Positions 50,095 to 59,024 of a stretch of DNA of 64,000 nucleotides are shown here, one piece after another (the first letter of the stretch is position 1; every line of letters begins with the position of its first letter). The stretch spans positions 310,001 to 374,000 of the forward strand of contig NZ_JBPWOA010000006.1 of NCBI RefSeq assembly GCF_051781005.1, written 5' to 3'. The position numbers and the translations under genes were made by a program. The notes below the pieces were generated by a model, which worked only from the letters and a program-made list of their open reading frames with translations, was not told the DNA's origin and did not search any database. Origin of the DNA: Anabaena sp051781005. GTDB lineage: Bacteria; Cyanobacteriota; Cyanobacteriia; Cyanobacteriales; Nostocaceae.

Positions 50095-52536
50095 CTATTT
50101 TGGTACAAAGTTGTAGCCAGTGGGTGTACTGGAATCTGGCTGTATTTGGACTAAAACAGCCTTACCGATGCGATCGCCTGTGCGATCGCCCCATGATAAA
50201 AATCTAATTGTCCCTGTAACACCTGGAAAAGAAAAATTATTACTTAAAGCTTGTTGAATATTTATTCTCGTACTACCCTTTTTTTGGATAGCAATAGCCA
50301 CTGTTTTAGTAGCATCAAAAGCCGTAGCTGTACGCCAAGTAATTAAGCTTTTTTCACCCCAAAGGTGTTTAGCATTTTGCACAAATTCTTGATTATCTGC
50401 AACATTAATGTTCCAAGGAACTGCCAATATCATCCCATTAACTGCATGACCAGCAGCAAGGGTTTCTTGAGTTTCTAAACTAGGATTTCCTAATAATAAA
50501 AACTTCCCTTGATTACTTTTAGCGAGTTCAATAGCTTGATTAATTCTATCAACTTGAGGATTCAACAGGATAGCAGTTGCTTTTTTATCAATTGCTTTTT
50601 GAATAATCTTCTCACTGCGGAAATTATCAGCAGCAAAATCGCAATTAATATCATTAATTAACTCTAAGCTTCTACTATCCATCGCATTAACAAAAGCTTG
50701 CTCAAAAGACTGGTCTGTAGCTTTAGAGTCACGGCAAATAACAATCTTATTTTTTTTATTATTCTTGGCATATTCAGCCACAGTTTCAGCAGTTGTAGTG
50801 AAACTAATTACAGTCCTATAAATATAATTACCATGAGTCCGGTCTTGACGGTCAGTTAATTTTGTAGAGCTACTAGTTGGCGAAATCATCACCAATTTTC
50901 CAGCCTGGTATATATCAGCAGCAGGTACACTGGCATCACTACTATTATGACCAACTACCGCTAAAATATCCGCATTTTTAACAAATCTTTTTGCTACTTG
51001 TTTAGCCATTTCTGGATTATTATCATCATTAGCAATTTGTATTTGTAAAAACTGACCATTTACCCCACCATCATTATTTATCTCTTGTTGCGCCTGTGCT
51101 ACTCCTCGCAGTATTTCTTGCGCTACGGGAGGATTACTACCTATAGGCACAGCTACACCAATTTTGATTACTTCTTTATTACCAATCTTTGCATTTTCTA
51201 AATATATCCAAGCTTCTGGATCATTCGGATATTCCTGTAAATAAGTAGTAAATTTGTTAATTGCTTGATTGTAATTTTTCCACCAAAATGCTTTTATAGC
51301 TTCTTCTTTATCTAAATTAGTCACCGAACTAAATAATATTTTCTCCCCATAACTAAACCGATTCCGCAATTTAAATTCCTTTAAACTCAACCATAAAATA
51401 GCACCGATAATTACAAATAACATCGTAACTGTAACTGACTTTGCAACCATCTTTTGGAAATTACGAGGTTGGGGATATTTTAGTAATGCTGCTGCTGGAT
51501 TTTGAAAAATTACAGGTATCCAAGAAGCACAAGGATATTGATTTTCTAATTCTTCCTGTAAACGCACACGCGCTTGTTGAACAGAAGTATATAAAGATTC
51601 ACCAGATGCAAAAACTGTGAGAAAATATTCTAGAAAATGTTGGGCGACAATATCAGGAACAGGTTCTCGCATCACAATTATATAAGGAATTTTTAAATCT
51701 GCTAAATTGCGTGCTAATCCTAAACCATCACAAGAATTAAAAATTGCTAATTTCAATCCTTTTTTAACAGCATATCCCAGGCTATAACGTAAATCTAAAA
51801 GTGATAAACTTTCATTGTCATTAATTTGAATTTCTCCCCAACTGTCACCTTCTTGACTGCAACTATGACCAGCAAAAAATAAAATGTCCCAAGATTTATT
51901 CCATAATTTTTTGACTATTTCTTGACGTGATGGTTGCAGCAAAGGTTCAATAATTGCTCCTGGTAATTTAGCTGTCAATGCTTGTAAATCTTTTTGAATA
52001 TCAATTTCTTGACTATTACCTAAAATAGCCAGAATTTTAACTGGAATTTTTAGTTGCATTGTTGATGGTTTATATTCTGAACTAATCACAACCTCTGGTT
52101 GAATATGACTAGTATGAAATATCTCCCATAAATGCCAAGGAAGTCTTCTTAATAGCGAATCTTGTGTTTCTAAAATAAAGCGAACATTATCCCATTCACC
52201 GATTTTTTGTAAAAATTGCCTTTCTAACTTTCTTACAGATGGTTGATTTAGCCAAGCGTTAAAACTAGATTTCAATTTTTGAGCAGCAGCATCACAAACT
52301 TCTGTAGTAGATACATTAGTTATTTGCGTTTGCGGAACAGTAATTAACCAATTACCAGGCAATTTATAATAAGCTGATTGCCATTCATAATAAGTTTGAG
52401 GAATTTCCAAATCTGGTGGAAACCTGCCAGAAATTTCTGCAAAATGAGGTTTACCGTCTTCAGCAATTCTAATTTTTACAGGAAACCCTTTTTCAAAGCT
52501 ACCTTCCCCAATCTCGAATATTACCAGCTTACCCAC
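50095..52536 (-). CDS. CHAT (caspase-like) protease joined through one membrane helix to a periplasmic ligand-binding domain
   Basis: An 813-residue protein in four parts. Residues 1-160 are an N-terminal region without known fold. A CHAT peptidase domain (about 165-350) has the catalytic His224 in FFAGHS and Cys269 in FNSCDG. One membrane helix (about 364-385) follows a basic stretch, then a TPR-like helical pair (about 412-450), then a type I periplasmic-binding fold of the branched-chain amino-acid receptor kind (about 456-813; IKIGVAVPIGSNPPVAQEILRG, VVGHNSSDASVPAADIY, MISPTSSS). With no N-terminal signal, the protease should be inside and the receptor outside. It is the last gene of a tight three-gene set (27 bases after the DUF1822 gene). 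A ligand-controlled protease is inference. Confidence 0.85.
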   Translation of the reverse strand: MGKLVIFEIGEGSFEKGFPVKIRIAEDGKPHFAEISGRFPPDLEIPQTYYEWQSAYYKLPGNWLITVPQTQITNVSTTEVCDAAAQKLKSSFNAWLNQPSVRKLERQFLQKIGEWDNVRFILETQDSLLRRLPWHLWEIFHTSHIQPEVVISSEYKPSTMQLKIPVKILAILGNSQEIDIQKDLQALTAKLPGAIIEPLLQPSRQEIVKKLWNKSWDILFFAGHSCSQEGDSWGEIQINDNESLSLLDLRYSLGYAVKKGLKLAIFNSCDGLGLARNLADLKIPYIIVMREPVPDIVAQHFLEYFLTVFASGESLYTSVQQARVRLQEELENQYPCASWIPVIFQNPAAALLKYPQPRNFQKMVAKSVTVTMLFVIIGAILWLSLKEFKLRNRFSYGEKILFSSVTNLDKEEAIKAFWWKNYNQAINKFTTYLQEYPNDPEAWIYLENAKIGNKEVIKIGVAVPIGSNPPVAQEILRGVAQAQQEINNDGGVNGQFLQIQIANDDNNPEMAKQVAKRFVKNADILAVVGHNSSDASVPAADIYQAGKLVMISPTSSSTKLTDRQDRTHGNYIYRTVISFTTTAETVAEYAKNNKKNKIVICRDSKATDQSFEQAFVNAMDSRSLELINDINCDFAADNFRSEKIIQKAIDKKATAILLNPQVDRINQAIELAKSNQGKFLLLGNPSLETQETLAAGHAVNGMILAVPWNINVADNQEFVQNAKHLWGEKSLITWRTATAFDATKTVAIAIQKKGSTRINIQQALSNNFSFPGVTGTIRFLSWGDRTGDRIGKAVLVQIQPDSSTPTGYNFVPK

Positions 52537-52563
52537 TGTTGTTACCTTAATTGATTCGTCTGG

Positions 52564-53685
52564 TTAAATGACAAATTTTTCTGTAATGGTTGCATTATTT
52601 AGAGTAACCCGAATTTGGAATTTTTCACCTAATTCAGCACAGAATTTTAATTGGATGTAATTATCTTTTTGTTCTCTAGCTTGAACTTCTAAAAATGGCT
52701 GTCCATTTTCATATAATCCTGATAATTTTAAATCTGCTGGTAAATAAAGTTGATTTCCCATTGGATATACCCGCAAAAGCACAGCAAAACTTTTATCTAT
52801 TTTGGGTAAAATAGCTACCATTAAAGCAACAGGATTTCCTGCTAACTGCATTCCTAAATCCATAATTCGCCTAGCAGTAATTACAGGATGATTTGGTGCT
52901 ATTGTCCATAAAACTTCTGCTAGAGTCCAACGGATTTCTTCATCATTACTAGTTTGTAAAAGATAAACAAGAATATCCGTTACTTCTACATCTGAATTAG
53001 GTAATAATGTTGATGGCAATATTTTCTCCCAACTACGCTGGGGATATAATTGTTCAATAACTTGCCAAACTTTTTTGGGTGTGTCTATTTCAAATCCCCG
53101 CACTTTTAGAGAACGAAAGGCTAATTGTGGGATTTTTTGTAAAGCTAATTCCTCAATACTTTGCCATTGGGATGTATATATTCCTTCTAACCATTGTCTT
53201 AATTGTACACCCGAACCTTGATGATAATATTCTATGAATATTTCTAAGGGTTGTAACTCTTCTAGGTTAATTTCTGTCGTGGTAACTTCTGGTAAAAATC
53301 CTCTAATTTTAGCTTCTTGGCAAGTTTGATTAATTTCTACTATTACATAACCAAAACGATTATTCGAGACTTCAGGAGGAATACAACAAACTTCTTCTCC
53401 TGTTCTGATATATCTACATTCTAAATGTCCAATTCCAGTTAATACTAAATCTGCTATATCTCCACCCATTCTTCCCCAAGAATCCCAACTATAGCTGGCT
53501 TCTAATGCGGTAGAAATATCTAACATTTGCAAGTGATTATTCACAACTTGCACAGCTAAAGTGTTCAAATAAACTTGTTTAGCTTTTTCTTGATTTGGTT
53601 GTTCTTGGGCAAATTGTAAGGCTGTATCTCGGAACTTTGCAGGAATGGGAATAGAAATGCTTTGTTGTTCAGTAGGATAATTCAT
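52564..53685 (-). CDS. DUF1822 family protein
   Basis: A 373-residue soluble protein. The start region ISIPIPAKFRDTALQFAQEQ ... VYLNTLAVQVVNNHLQMLDI is typical of DUF1822 proteins, found almost only in cyanobacteria, and EVCCIPPEV and RFGYVIVEIN belong to the same pattern; the C-terminal part is all-beta. No catalytic motif or membrane helix is evident. It is placed six bases after the sigma-like gene and 27 before the CHAT-sensor gene, so the three are surely one operon. Function is unknown; context suggests it bridges the sigma factor and the protease. Confidence 0.85.
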   Translation of the reverse strand: MNYPTEQQSISIPIPAKFRDTALQFAQEQPNQEKAKQVYLNTLAVQVVNNHLQMLDISTALEASYSWDSWGRMGGDIADLVLTGIGHLECRYIRTGEEVCCIPPEVSNNRFGYVIVEINQTCQEAKIRGFLPEVTTTEINLEELQPLEIFIEYYHQGSGVQLRQWLEGIYTSQWQSIEELALQKIPQLAFRSLKVRGFEIDTPKKVWQVIEQLYPQRSWEKILPSTLLPNSDVEVTDILVYLLQTSNDEEIRWTLAEVLWTIAPNHPVITARRIMDLGMQLAGNPVALMVAILPKIDKSFAVLLRVYPMGNQLYLPADLKLSGLYENGQPFLEVQAREQKDNYIQLKFCAELGEKFQIRVTLNNATITEKFVI

Positions 53686-53691
53686 GACTTA

Positions 53692-54357
53692 CTATATATC
53701 AAAGTAACCTTCACTATCAAAATAAGCTTGAGATTTACCAAAATTGAGAAGACGGGGAAAACATTGACGTTGATAGAAATTGCTAAGAGTTGCTACAGGT
53801 ATACCAAACTCTTTAGATAAATCTATCCAAGATGTTTCCGGTGGTAAACGACGAGCAATTAAAACGCAACAATTAACATCAGGACGATCTCTTATATAAA
53901 TACGTTGTAGTTCAAGAGAATTTGTTTTTAACCATTCTTGAATTTCATTTAATATTGGTCTTGGTTCTGGTGGTGCAGGAATTAAATTTGCAGGATCTAT
54001 TTGTTGTTCATTGTCTTCTAGGAGTAAATCAAATTTATTTTTTTGTTCATAATAATTAATTCGTTTATCTTGTAACCGATAACTTAAGTAATTATTAATC
54101 CAAGTGATAACGCTACTTTTATCAGGATTATAAGATTCTTTTGCAGTAGTCGCTTCACAAAGATTTCGACAAAAAAACCACCAAGTTTCCTGTAAAGCTT
54201 CTTCCGCATCAGGTATACCGATTCCACGCAATAATTTACCTGTTTTTTGAATCAGTAAAATAATCTGATTAAGTCCTTTCTGACGGGCAAGACTACCCCT
54301 GGGGTGTTGGCAGGTTTCTTGAATAAGTTTGAGGATTTTTGCTTCTAATTCATCCAT
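53692..54357 (-). CDS. Sigma-70-like factor (ECF-like, cyanobacterial type)
   Basis: A 221-residue protein with a region 2-like helical segment (GIPDAEEALQETWWFFCRNL) and PDKSSVITWINNYLSYRLQDK (region 2.3-2.4), a variable linker with Pro-rich PPEPRPIL, and a region 4-like helix-turn-helix (SWIDLSKEFGIPVATLSNFYQRQCFPRL). Both DNA-contacting parts can be traced but are divergent. It heads the operon with DUF1822 and the CHAT-sensor. No classic anti-sigma gene is near, which leaves the partners as possible controllers. It could alternatively be a sigma-like regulator with no promoter activity. Confidence 0.8.
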   Translation of the reverse strand: MDELEAKILKLIQETCQHPRGSLARQKGLNQIILLIQKTGKLLRGIGIPDAEEALQETWWFFCRNLCEATTAKESYNPDKSSVITWINNYLSYRLQDKRINYYEQKNKFDLLLEDNEQQIDPANLIPAPPEPRPILNEIQEWLKTNSLELQRIYIRDRPDVNCCVLIARRLPPETSWIDLSKEFGIPVATLSNFYQRQCFPRLLNFGKSQAYFDSEGYFDI

Positions 54358-54432
54358 TTGATTAGGTTAATTTAATCGTGATACATAACACCATTTTCTT
54401 GAAATTGCTATAAGGCAGCAAAAACATTTTTT

Positions 54433-55560
54433 CTATCTCTTATCAATGTTTATTTTCAGAATTAAATTGAGAGTATATTGATATTCAGCGATTTTCCCTT
54501 GTTGTTGAAATAGTTCAGATGCTTTCTGGAAATCGGCAGTAGCCCCTTTATTATCTCCTGACGCACGGCGAGCAGTACCTCGGTTGAGGTAGGCTGGAGC
54601 AAAGTTAGGATTGATACGTATGGACTGAGTGAAATCATCAATTGCCGCTTTCCTATTTTCCGATAGAGCATAGGCAGTGCCTCTGTTTAGGTATACTAGT
54701 GCAAGAGTAGGATTAATACGCAAGGCTTGATTGTAATCTTCAATCGCGCCTTTTATATTTCCTGATGCACGGCGGGCAAGACCCCGATTATTGTATGCTT
54801 CTGCATAGTTAGGATTAATACGCAAGGCTTGATTGTAATCTTCAATTGCTCCTTCTAAATCTCCCGATATCCTGCGAGCAAGACCTCGGTTATAGTAGGC
54901 TTCTGCAAGGTTAGGATTAATCCGTAGCAACTGGGTGAAATCTTCAATTGCCTCTTTCATATTTCCTGATCGAGTGTGGGCAAGACCTCGCTTATAGTAG
55001 GATTCTGTAAAGTTAGGATTAATCAGTAGGGCTTGATTGTAATCTTCAATTGCCGCTTCCACATCTTCCAATTCAAAGCGGGCATTACCTCGATTATAGT
55101 AGGCTTCTGCAAGATTAGGATTAAGACGCAAGGCTTGGTTATAATCTTCAATTGCCCCTTTCACATCTCCTGATGTACGGCGGGTAGCACCTCGGTTGCT
55201 GTAGGCTAATGCAAGATTAGGATTAATCCGTAGAGCTTGGTTGAAATCTTCCATTGCCCCTTTCACATCTTCTGATGCACGGCGGGCAAAACCTCGGTTG
55301 ACGTATGCTTCTGCAAAGTTAGGATTAAGACGCAGGGCTTGGCTATAATCTTCAATCGCCCCTTTTACATCTCCCGATTCATCGCGAGCATTACCTCGCT
55401 TGAAGTAGAATTCTGCATCTTGAGGGTTAACTTGTACTAACAGTGATCTTGATTCTCTTCCTGACTCTAAAATATTCGGCACATTTTGAGCATCAACTTT
55501 AGAGCTATATAATATTGCTCCTAATACAAAAACTAAAGTTGTTAATTTTGATATTTTCAT
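54433..55560 (-). CDS. Secreted TPR-repeat protein
   Basis: A 375-residue exported protein. A signal peptide (about 1-25, LTTLVFVLGAILYSS then VDAQ) is followed by nine TPR units of 34 residues (about 46-350), each close to AEAYYNRGLARRxSGDxxGAIEDYNQALRINPN. The repeats are highly alike, the mark of recent expansion. A partial tenth unit ends the protein. It would lie in the periplasm as a scaffold, on the same side as the ligand-binding part of the CHAT-sensor. The sigma-like gene starts 75 bases after its stop. Confidence 0.92.
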   Translation of the reverse strand: MKISKLTTLVFVLGAILYSSKVDAQNVPNILESGRESRSLLVQVNPQDAEFYFKRGNARDESGDVKGAIEDYSQALRLNPNFAEAYVNRGFARRASEDVKGAMEDFNQALRINPNLALAYSNRGATRRTSGDVKGAIEDYNQALRLNPNLAEAYYNRGNARFELEDVEAAIEDYNQALLINPNFTESYYKRGLAHTRSGNMKEAIEDFTQLLRINPNLAEAYYNRGLARRISGDLEGAIEDYNQALRINPNYAEAYNNRGLARRASGNIKGAIEDYNQALRINPTLALVYLNRGTAYALSENRKAAIDDFTQSIRINPNFAPAYLNRGTARRASGDNKGATADFQKASELFQQQGKIAEYQYTLNLILKINIDKR

Positions 55561-55671
55561 TTTGTTTTACTTTTTCAACTAAGAACTTTTCAGATTTATC
55601 AATACCTTTGCTATAGTGTAAGTTATAAGAATAACTACTATTTGAGATAAGGTGTAAATTCTGACTTGCTA

Positions 55672-56616
55672 TTAACTACTGCCATCACCACTACTACTTT
55701 CACTAGTTACTGGAATCGCTTTTTCATAATTGTTATGGTCAGAACAGTTTTTACATTCCTGTATGAATCGGATGACTCTTTGTTTTCCTTTAATGCTTGT
55801 AACAATAAACTCTTGATAAGTCCAGTTGAGGGTAAATTTTTTGCAGTGAGGACATTGGCGATTATTGACTGCTAAAATTATTTTTGAAAAAAAAACTAGT
55901 AAAAATAACCCAGCCAGTATAATTTGCCAATTGTCCCAGAAGTTGCCTTGTTGCCAATTAGGTTTAGTGATATTGAGAATGTTGCTAGGAAATGTAATCT
56001 GAATTTCTAAGTTTTCTTGTGGTTGAATAGGCTGAGTAGCAATAAACTCGAATATTTTCGGATTGACTTGACTGGCTGTAGCCGCAGTACCAAATTTTTT
56101 AAACTCCAAGACTTTACCCGATAAAGCTTCTGGTAATTGTACCCGAACTTTTGCTGCTTGAATTGGGGCTTTACGGTCAGCAAAAATGGCTTTCCAGTAA
56201 ACTTGAGTTTTATCATCATTAATATGCGATCCACCAATTACACGATATTTAATTACAAAAATATGTGTTTCTGGCGATTTTAATTGATGTTGCCAACGAA
56301 TCCAAAATTGATTATTTTCTATTCCTGTTTCACTAGGAATAATTTGATTATTTTCTTCAACTGTTACATCTGTAATTTCATAAATTTTATTTAATCGGAT
56401 ATAGCGATGTCGTTGATTTGAGTAATTAGATTTGAATACATATTTTTGTGTTTCTGTGATTAACATATCTCCATTTGTTTGCACGTCGATGTTAACGTTG
56501 ATATAGTCCCAATAAAACGGTACTTCCTGGGCAACAGCATGAGTAAATGTAATCAGAACCGTTACTAATACAGTAATTAATGAAAAAGATATTTTTTTCA
56601 TCATTTGTTTATTCAT
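55672..56616 (-). CDS. DUF2207 domain membrane protein with C-terminal zinc-ribbon-like part
   Basis: A 314-residue protein. Signal peptide (about 1-29, ISFSLITVLVTVLITFTHAVA), then the DUF2207 beta-domain (YINVNIDVQTNGDMLITETQKY ... YRVIGGSH), one membrane helix (about 229-250, WQIILAGLFLLVFFSKII) and a cytoplasmic end with CPHC and CKNC, which could bind zinc, finishing in ESSSGDGSS. Many DUF2207 proteins carry a low-complexity Gly/Ser tail; this one is short. The next gene upstream has a long Gly/Ser/Cys tail. Function unknown. Confidence 0.85.
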   Translation of the reverse strand: MNKQMMKKISFSLITVLVTVLITFTHAVAQEVPFYWDYINVNIDVQTNGDMLITETQKYVFKSNYSNQRHRYIRLNKIYEITDVTVEENNQIIPSETGIENNQFWIRWQHQLKSPETHIFVIKYRVIGGSHINDDKTQVYWKAIFADRKAPIQAAKVRVQLPEALSGKVLEFKKFGTAATASQVNPKIFEFIATQPIQPQENLEIQITFPSNILNITKPNWQQGNFWDNWQIILAGLFLLVFFSKIILAVNNRQCPHCKKFTLNWTYQEFIVTSIKGKQRVIRFIQECKNCSDHNNYEKAIPVTSESSSGDGSS

Positions 56617-56843
56617 GGTTTTCCTTTTTTGGTAATTTATATTTCAATACAGTTCAATATTTTTGTAGGTTGAGTTGAATATATTAAAATCCTACAAAGC
56701 TTGATAAATATTGGGTTTTCTCTTCCTTTTCCTATGCCAAACTGTGCTATGAGATGGTATAAACCAAGCTACACAGATGTAGGGTTTTAGTGTTAACTGA
56801 ACTATATTGGTATTGGTTTATATGTGATGTTCAATTCAATAAC

Positions 56844-57623
56844 TTAGCCACCACCACCGCAGCCACCACCACCGCAACCACTACTACCGCAACCACTGCT
56901 ACCACCACCACTGCTACCACCACCACCACTTCTAGCAGATGTAGATATCACAAATATCACAGAAGCAACTACTATCAAGAAGAACCAGAATCCTATAGAA
57001 TTTTTGTAACTTTGGGAACTGCTATTATTTGATGCTAATAAAATCTGAGAATTGGTAAGGATCAATGTCAAGGTAAACAAAAATGCTAAATAAAAATGAT
57101 CGGGAATAAAACGAAAAACATTTATGGTTGGTAATTTAAATACAGGTTTGGGTAAAACCCAATTTCTGTGAGTATCTACACGCTGAAAATTAGCTTCTTT
57201 ATCAAAACGAATATGAGAAGCTGGCCAAATATCTATGGGTGGAGTTTCTCCAAAAAACTGTTCGTAACTGACTATAGTATTCAGATACCAATTATTAAAT
57301 TTATTATATTCCTTGTCACCACCACGAGTCGGACCATGATCTAGTTGTGTACCCAATATTTCACAAAAATCATCCCAATAAGATTGGGTATATGTTAAAT
57401 GTAAATGCCAAACTTGATCTACTTGATCAGATGGTGTAACTGGATGACCAGCAAAAACAGCGATGACGGCAAACTTTTTATATTCATCTATTACACGCTG
57501 AGTATATTCAATTTTCCAATTATTCTCCCTTGCTAATCTCTGGCTAAAAGAGAAAGAAACATTTTTTTCATCTAGAGAAAATTCCTGAAGGCGTTGATAC
57601 AATTCTGCTTGTTGAAGATTCAT
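56844..57623 (-). CDS. Membrane protein with plant GRDP-like His motif and Gly/Ser/Cys-rich tail
   Basis: A 259-residue protein. The N-terminal domain has AGHPVTPSDQVDQVWHLHL (58-76) and YTQSYWDDFC, a conserved His-rich signature shared with plant glycine-rich domain proteins (DUF1399) and some bacterial proteins. Two membrane helices (about 177-197 and 210-228) follow, and the last 30 residues are only Gly, Ser and Cys with spaced Cys (SGCGSSGCGGGGCGGGG). The tail is encoded by a GGT/GGC-type triplet array prone to slippage. It is co-directional with the DUF2207 gene after 227 bases. I know no proven function. Confidence 0.75.
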   Translation of the reverse strand: MNLQQAELYQRLQEFSLDEKNVSFSFSQRLARENNWKIEYTQRVIDEYKKFAVIAVFAGHPVTPSDQVDQVWHLHLTYTQSYWDDFCEILGTQLDHGPTRGGDKEYNKFNNWYLNTIVSYEQFFGETPPIDIWPASHIRFDKEANFQRVDTHRNWVLPKPVFKLPTINVFRFIPDHFYLAFLFTLTLILTNSQILLASNNSSSQSYKNSIGFWFFLIVVASVIFVISTSARSGGGGSSGGGSSGCGSSGCGGGGCGGGG

Positions 57624-57977
57624 AGATGTTTAGGATTAATCTTGGTTCTATGAGTTCTTCTGTCAATACAGGGTGATGTTATCTATATCTTTACAAAACT
57701 TTACCCCTTATTATTCAGCTTTTTAGAAACATAAACTGTTGAATACATAAAACGGTATAAGTTTGTATAATTATGAAAATCATAATTTACCATAGTTCAA
57801 ATCATAAATATCAGGCTGTGATTGAATTTTAGCGAAATGGTTAAGTTTGTTGGAGAAAGACTTGAGAAATATACGATCGCTCATTTCCCCTCTTACCCAA
57901 AATCAGAAATCTTTATATTACGCGGCTTTGAGCAACTGAGAATAGTAGCTTTATTTCTGCCGCGTTGTACTAATACC
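57624..57977. other. Intergenic region without recognised features
   Basis: A 354-base AT-rich gap between the start of the Gly/Cys-tailed gene and the stop of the DUF1611 gene, both on the minus strand. It should contain the promoter of the six-gene minus-strand block. I see no gene, no strong palindrome and no tandem repeat. Confidence 0.5.
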
Positions 57978-59024
57978 CTAACCCCGCATCACCGCATCTA
58001 ACAACAAACCAGCATCAAAACGCACAGGATCTGTACAGGGTAGCCCGGTTTCGGCTATAGTTTGAGCGATCGCATTCCTCGCTTCAGCTTCATCTAAATT
58101 CCTAGTATTCAAAGCTATACCCACCACAGGAACTTTAGCAAAAGCACCCGCTGCACTAGCCACCATTTCATACATCTTAATTACTTCTGGTAACGGTGGA
58201 ATTGGCACATGAGGATTATTACGGTTATGAGTTTGTCCGGCTTGATGAACTAATACCAAATGTGTTGCTTGGGAACCACGAATTAACGGTAAAGTTGCAG
58301 TCGAACCAGGATGCAACAAAGAACCTTGTCCTTCAATTTGCAGAATATCGTAGTGTTTACCAAAACGCATCACCAACTGTTCTACAGCACCCGCAGCAAA
58401 ATCTACTCGCACAGCATCCAAAGCTACCCCATCACCTTCTAACATTAAACCAGTTTGACCAGTTGCCAAAAACTTAGAACGCCAACCCCGCAACTTCGCA
58501 GCCCAATGCAATTCTAAACTAGTGGACATTTTACCAATAGCCATATCAGTTCCCACCGTCAACACCCGACGACAGGGAAGAGTCCGCGCTAAACCTGAAG
58601 CGACATCTAAATTAGCTGGTTCTTTGCGTACATCCCAAATTAACTGTCCTGGTTTTAATAGTGCATTTAACTCCGGGATATTAGCTAAAGGTGTGTGTAA
58701 ACCATTAACCAAAGACATTCCCCCTTTGAGAGCATCTTTAATATCAGGCCAGTAATTATCCGGTACTAAACCACCTTTGGGAGCAATACCAATTACCAAC
58801 ACTTCCGGCATATACTGAAACGTTGCCGCTACAGATGCCACAATGGGAACATCACGCTTGATACCTGTTAACTCTGATAAAGATTTACCAACAGATTCAC
58901 GGTCAATAACTGCGACAATTGGGGCTTCACTGTAGCGTAAAATGGACAATCCGGTTTTACCCTGAGTACCACTGAGTCCCTCATGCAGTAAAATTGCTGT
59001 TTTTTGATTAAGCGGCAGACGCAC
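57978..59024 (-). CDS. DUF1611 family P-loop protein, DgcN-like
   Basis: A 348-residue DUF1611 protein. The N-terminal half (AILLHEGLSGTQGKTGLSILRY, LVIGIAPKGGLVPDNYW) is a Rossmann-like domain and the C-terminal half starts with the P-loop VGTDMAIGKMSTSLEL, followed by FLATGQTGLML and DILQIEGQGSLLHPG. Members next to an enolase-superfamily epimerase include DgcN, reported as a D-glutamate N-acetyltransferase; others are uncharacterised. Its first 17 bases overlap the end of the epimerase gene upstream, so translation is coupled. D-glutamate use is an inference from this pairing. Confidence 0.8.
   Translation of the reverse strand: MRLPLNQKTAILLHEGLSGTQGKTGLSILRYSEAPIVAVIDRESVGKSLSELTGIKRDVPIVASVAATFQYMPEVLVIGIAPKGGLVPDNYWPDIKDALKGGMSLVNGLHTPLANIPELNALLKPGQLIWDVRKEPANLDVASGLARTLPCRRVLTVGTDMAIGKMSTSLELHWAAKLRGWRSKFLATGQTGLMLEGDGVALDAVRVDFAAGAVEQLVMRFGKHYDILQIEGQGSLLHPGSTATLPLIRGSQATHLVLVHQAGQTHNRNNPHVPIPPLPEVIKMYEMVASAAGAFAKVPVVGIALNTRNLDEAEARNAIAQTIAETGLPCTDPVRFDAGLLLDAVMRG

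Noticed and set aside
56790..57032. Threonine-rich + strand frame of 80 codons
   Set aside because: It is the mirror of the Gly/Ser/Cys triplet tail on the minus strand; the runs of Thr and Ala only reflect the repeat.
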